Shown here in pieces: positions 5,450 through 5,906 of a stretch of 5,906 bases of DNA. The stretch covers positions 1 to 5,906 of the forward strand of contig CALFVP010000118.1 in NCBI GenBank assembly GCA_937928175.1. Direction: 5' to 3'. Origin of the DNA: an uncultured bacterium. GTDB lineage: Bacteria; Spirochaetota; Brevinematia; DTOW01. Made by a program: the position numbers and the translations under genes. Position 1 is the stretch's first letter. Each line of letters begins with the position of its first letter. The notes beneath the pieces are model-generated. The model was not told the DNA's origin. It did not search any database and saw nothing but the letters and a program-made list of their open reading frames with translations.

Positions 5450-5454
5450 CCCCC
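5450..5454 (-). promoter_or_regulatory. wobble ribosome binding site of the GNAT gene
   Basis: On the minus strand GGGGG is followed by five T and then the ATG at 5444. Sequence and spacing equal those of the CBS gene. This decides the start against the in-frame TTG at 5456 and the out-of-frame ATG at 5460, which opens only a 7-codon frame. Confidence 0.55.
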
Positions 5455-5497
5455 AAACATTAATATTTTAAGTCAGATATATACCAAAAAAACAATT

Positions 5498-5518
5498 TAC
5501 ATACACAGTATGTATACA
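5498..5518. promoter_or_regulatory. operator-like inverted repeat between the GNAT and SurA-like genes
   Basis: TACATAC (5498-5504) and GTATGTA (5508-5514) are perfect 7-base inverted arms around ACA. The right arm runs into a perfect 8-base palindrome TGTATACA (5511-5518). Tight spacing and location in a divergent promoter region resemble a dimeric regulator site. It is about 23 bases upstream of the -35 box of the SurA-like gene and about 54 bases upstream of the GNAT start, so it could affect either. Confidence 0.4.
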
Positions 5519-5540
5519 AAATTCTAAACACTTTCCAAAC

Positions 5541-5570
5541 TTGTAAAAGATAACTATCTATAGGTATAAT
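5541..5570 (+). promoter_or_regulatory. promoter of the SurA-like gene
   Basis: TTGTAA (5541-5546) and a perfect TATAAT (5565-5570) are separated by 18 bases. Transcription should begin near 5577, leaving only about six bases before the ATG at 5583 and excluding the ATG at 5574. The spacer contains a small inverted repeat AGATA-AC-TATCT (5548-5559), which could be an operator. This is the best promoter match in the window. Confidence 0.6.
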
Positions 5571-5582
5571 TTAATGGAAAGT

Positions 5583-5906
5583 ATGAAAAAATCCTTAACA
5601 CTAACATTAATTATAACTCTCTTTAACTTAAGTAGCTTAGCAGTAGCACAAAATAAGATACTAGATAAAGTAATAGCAGTTGTTGGAAATTCAGAAGTAA
5701 TAACCTTACTAGAGTTTGAAAAAAGAAAATCATTCTTCATGAGCAAACTCTCAACAACAAACACGGAACAAATAATATCAATAGAAAAAGAAATTTTAGA
5801 AAAATTAATACTAGAAAAAATAACATTGATAGTAGGAAAAGAAAAAAACATAACTATACCCGAAGATGAAAAACTAATCTCAAGCATACAAGATGAAAAA
5901 ATAAAA
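5583..5906 (+). CDS. SurA-like periplasmic chaperone / peptidyl-prolyl isomerase, N-terminal part
   Basis: The gene is open from the ATG to the window edge (108 codons) and is cut by the edge, not by a stop. A typical Sec signal peptide is present: basic MKK, a hydrophobic core of about residues 5-19 and a signal peptidase I site AVA|Q after residue 22. The mature start KILDKVIAVVGNSEVITLLE (25-44) matches the first strand and helix of the SurA N-terminal domain (typically D-x-I-V-A-V-V-N-x-x-V-I-T-x-x-E). A long Lys/Glu-rich helical stretch follows. In the family this chaperone domain binds unfolded outer-membrane proteins in the periplasm, and parvulin PPIase domains may follow. None of the PPIase part is visible, so the exact family member is open. 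An in-frame ATG at 5574 exists, but it lies at or before the predicted transcript start and would add M-E-S ahead of the signal peptide. Confidence 0.82.
   Translation, partial: MKKSLTLTLIITLFNLSSLAVAQNKILDKVIAVVGNSEVITLLEFEKRKSFFMSKLSTTNTEQIISIEKEILEKLILEKITLIVGKEKNITIPEDEKLISSIQDEKIK

Noticed and set aside
5445..5456. TTG start for the GNAT gene at 5456.
   Set aside because: The ATG at 5444 has GGGGG at 5-base spacing and fits the family N-terminus; the TTG would include the ribosome site in the coding sequence.
5558..5887. A 109-codon minus-strand open frame opposite the SurA-like gene.
   Set aside because: It is Ser/Phe/Ile-rich, the usual shadow of Lys/Glu-rich coding on the other strand. 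The plus strand has a signal peptide, promoter and family match.

Overview
The window is strongly AT-rich bacterial DNA with short gaps and gene overlaps. A SurA-like secreted chaperone with a signal peptide, and a decayed reading frame that looks like the end of an outer-membrane beta-barrel, point to a bacterium with two membranes. The MEP isoprenoid enzyme Dxr and a class II lysyl-tRNA synthetase fit that. Base composition differs by strand: plus-strand genes are rich in A-ending codons, while minus-strand genes use more T- and G-ending codons. An AT-rich spirochaete-like or deep-branching diderm lineage is a reasonable guess, but the phylum cannot be fixed by eye.

Layout from left to right: (1) minus strand, the first 118 codons of dxr, ending at an in-frame TAA where the conserved Glu of the ANKE motif should be; (2) plus strand, a two-gene partner-switching module, a STAS anti-sigma-factor antagonist followed 5 bases later by an RsbW-type ATP-binding protein; (3) minus strand, a small two-CBS-domain protein whose 3' end overlaps the previous gene by 9 bases; (4) plus strand, lysS, enlarged by what looks like a duplicated linker plus OB-fold, overlapped ATGA-style by a small short-chain dehydrogenase resembling pteridine reductases; (5) 4128-4310, no intact gene, but a two-frame remnant resembling the C-terminus of a beta-barrel protein; (6) minus strand, a YghO-like double-GNAT protein; (7) plus strand, the start of a SurA-like peptidyl-prolyl isomerase or chaperone that runs off the right edge.

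The genes do not form one pathway. The clear functional units are the STAS/ATPase pair (a regulatory switch without its sigma factor or phosphatase in view) and the lysS/SDR transcription unit. Three divergent intergenic regions (371-472, 1636-1776, 5445-5582) carry the recognisable promoter-like elements and two good inverted repeats. I see no tRNA, rRNA, CRISPR array, insertion sequence or convincing intrinsic terminator. The most noteworthy items are the tandem OB-fold duplication in LysRS, the premature stop in dxr and the beta-barrel remnant. I did not find a clearly new multi-gene system.
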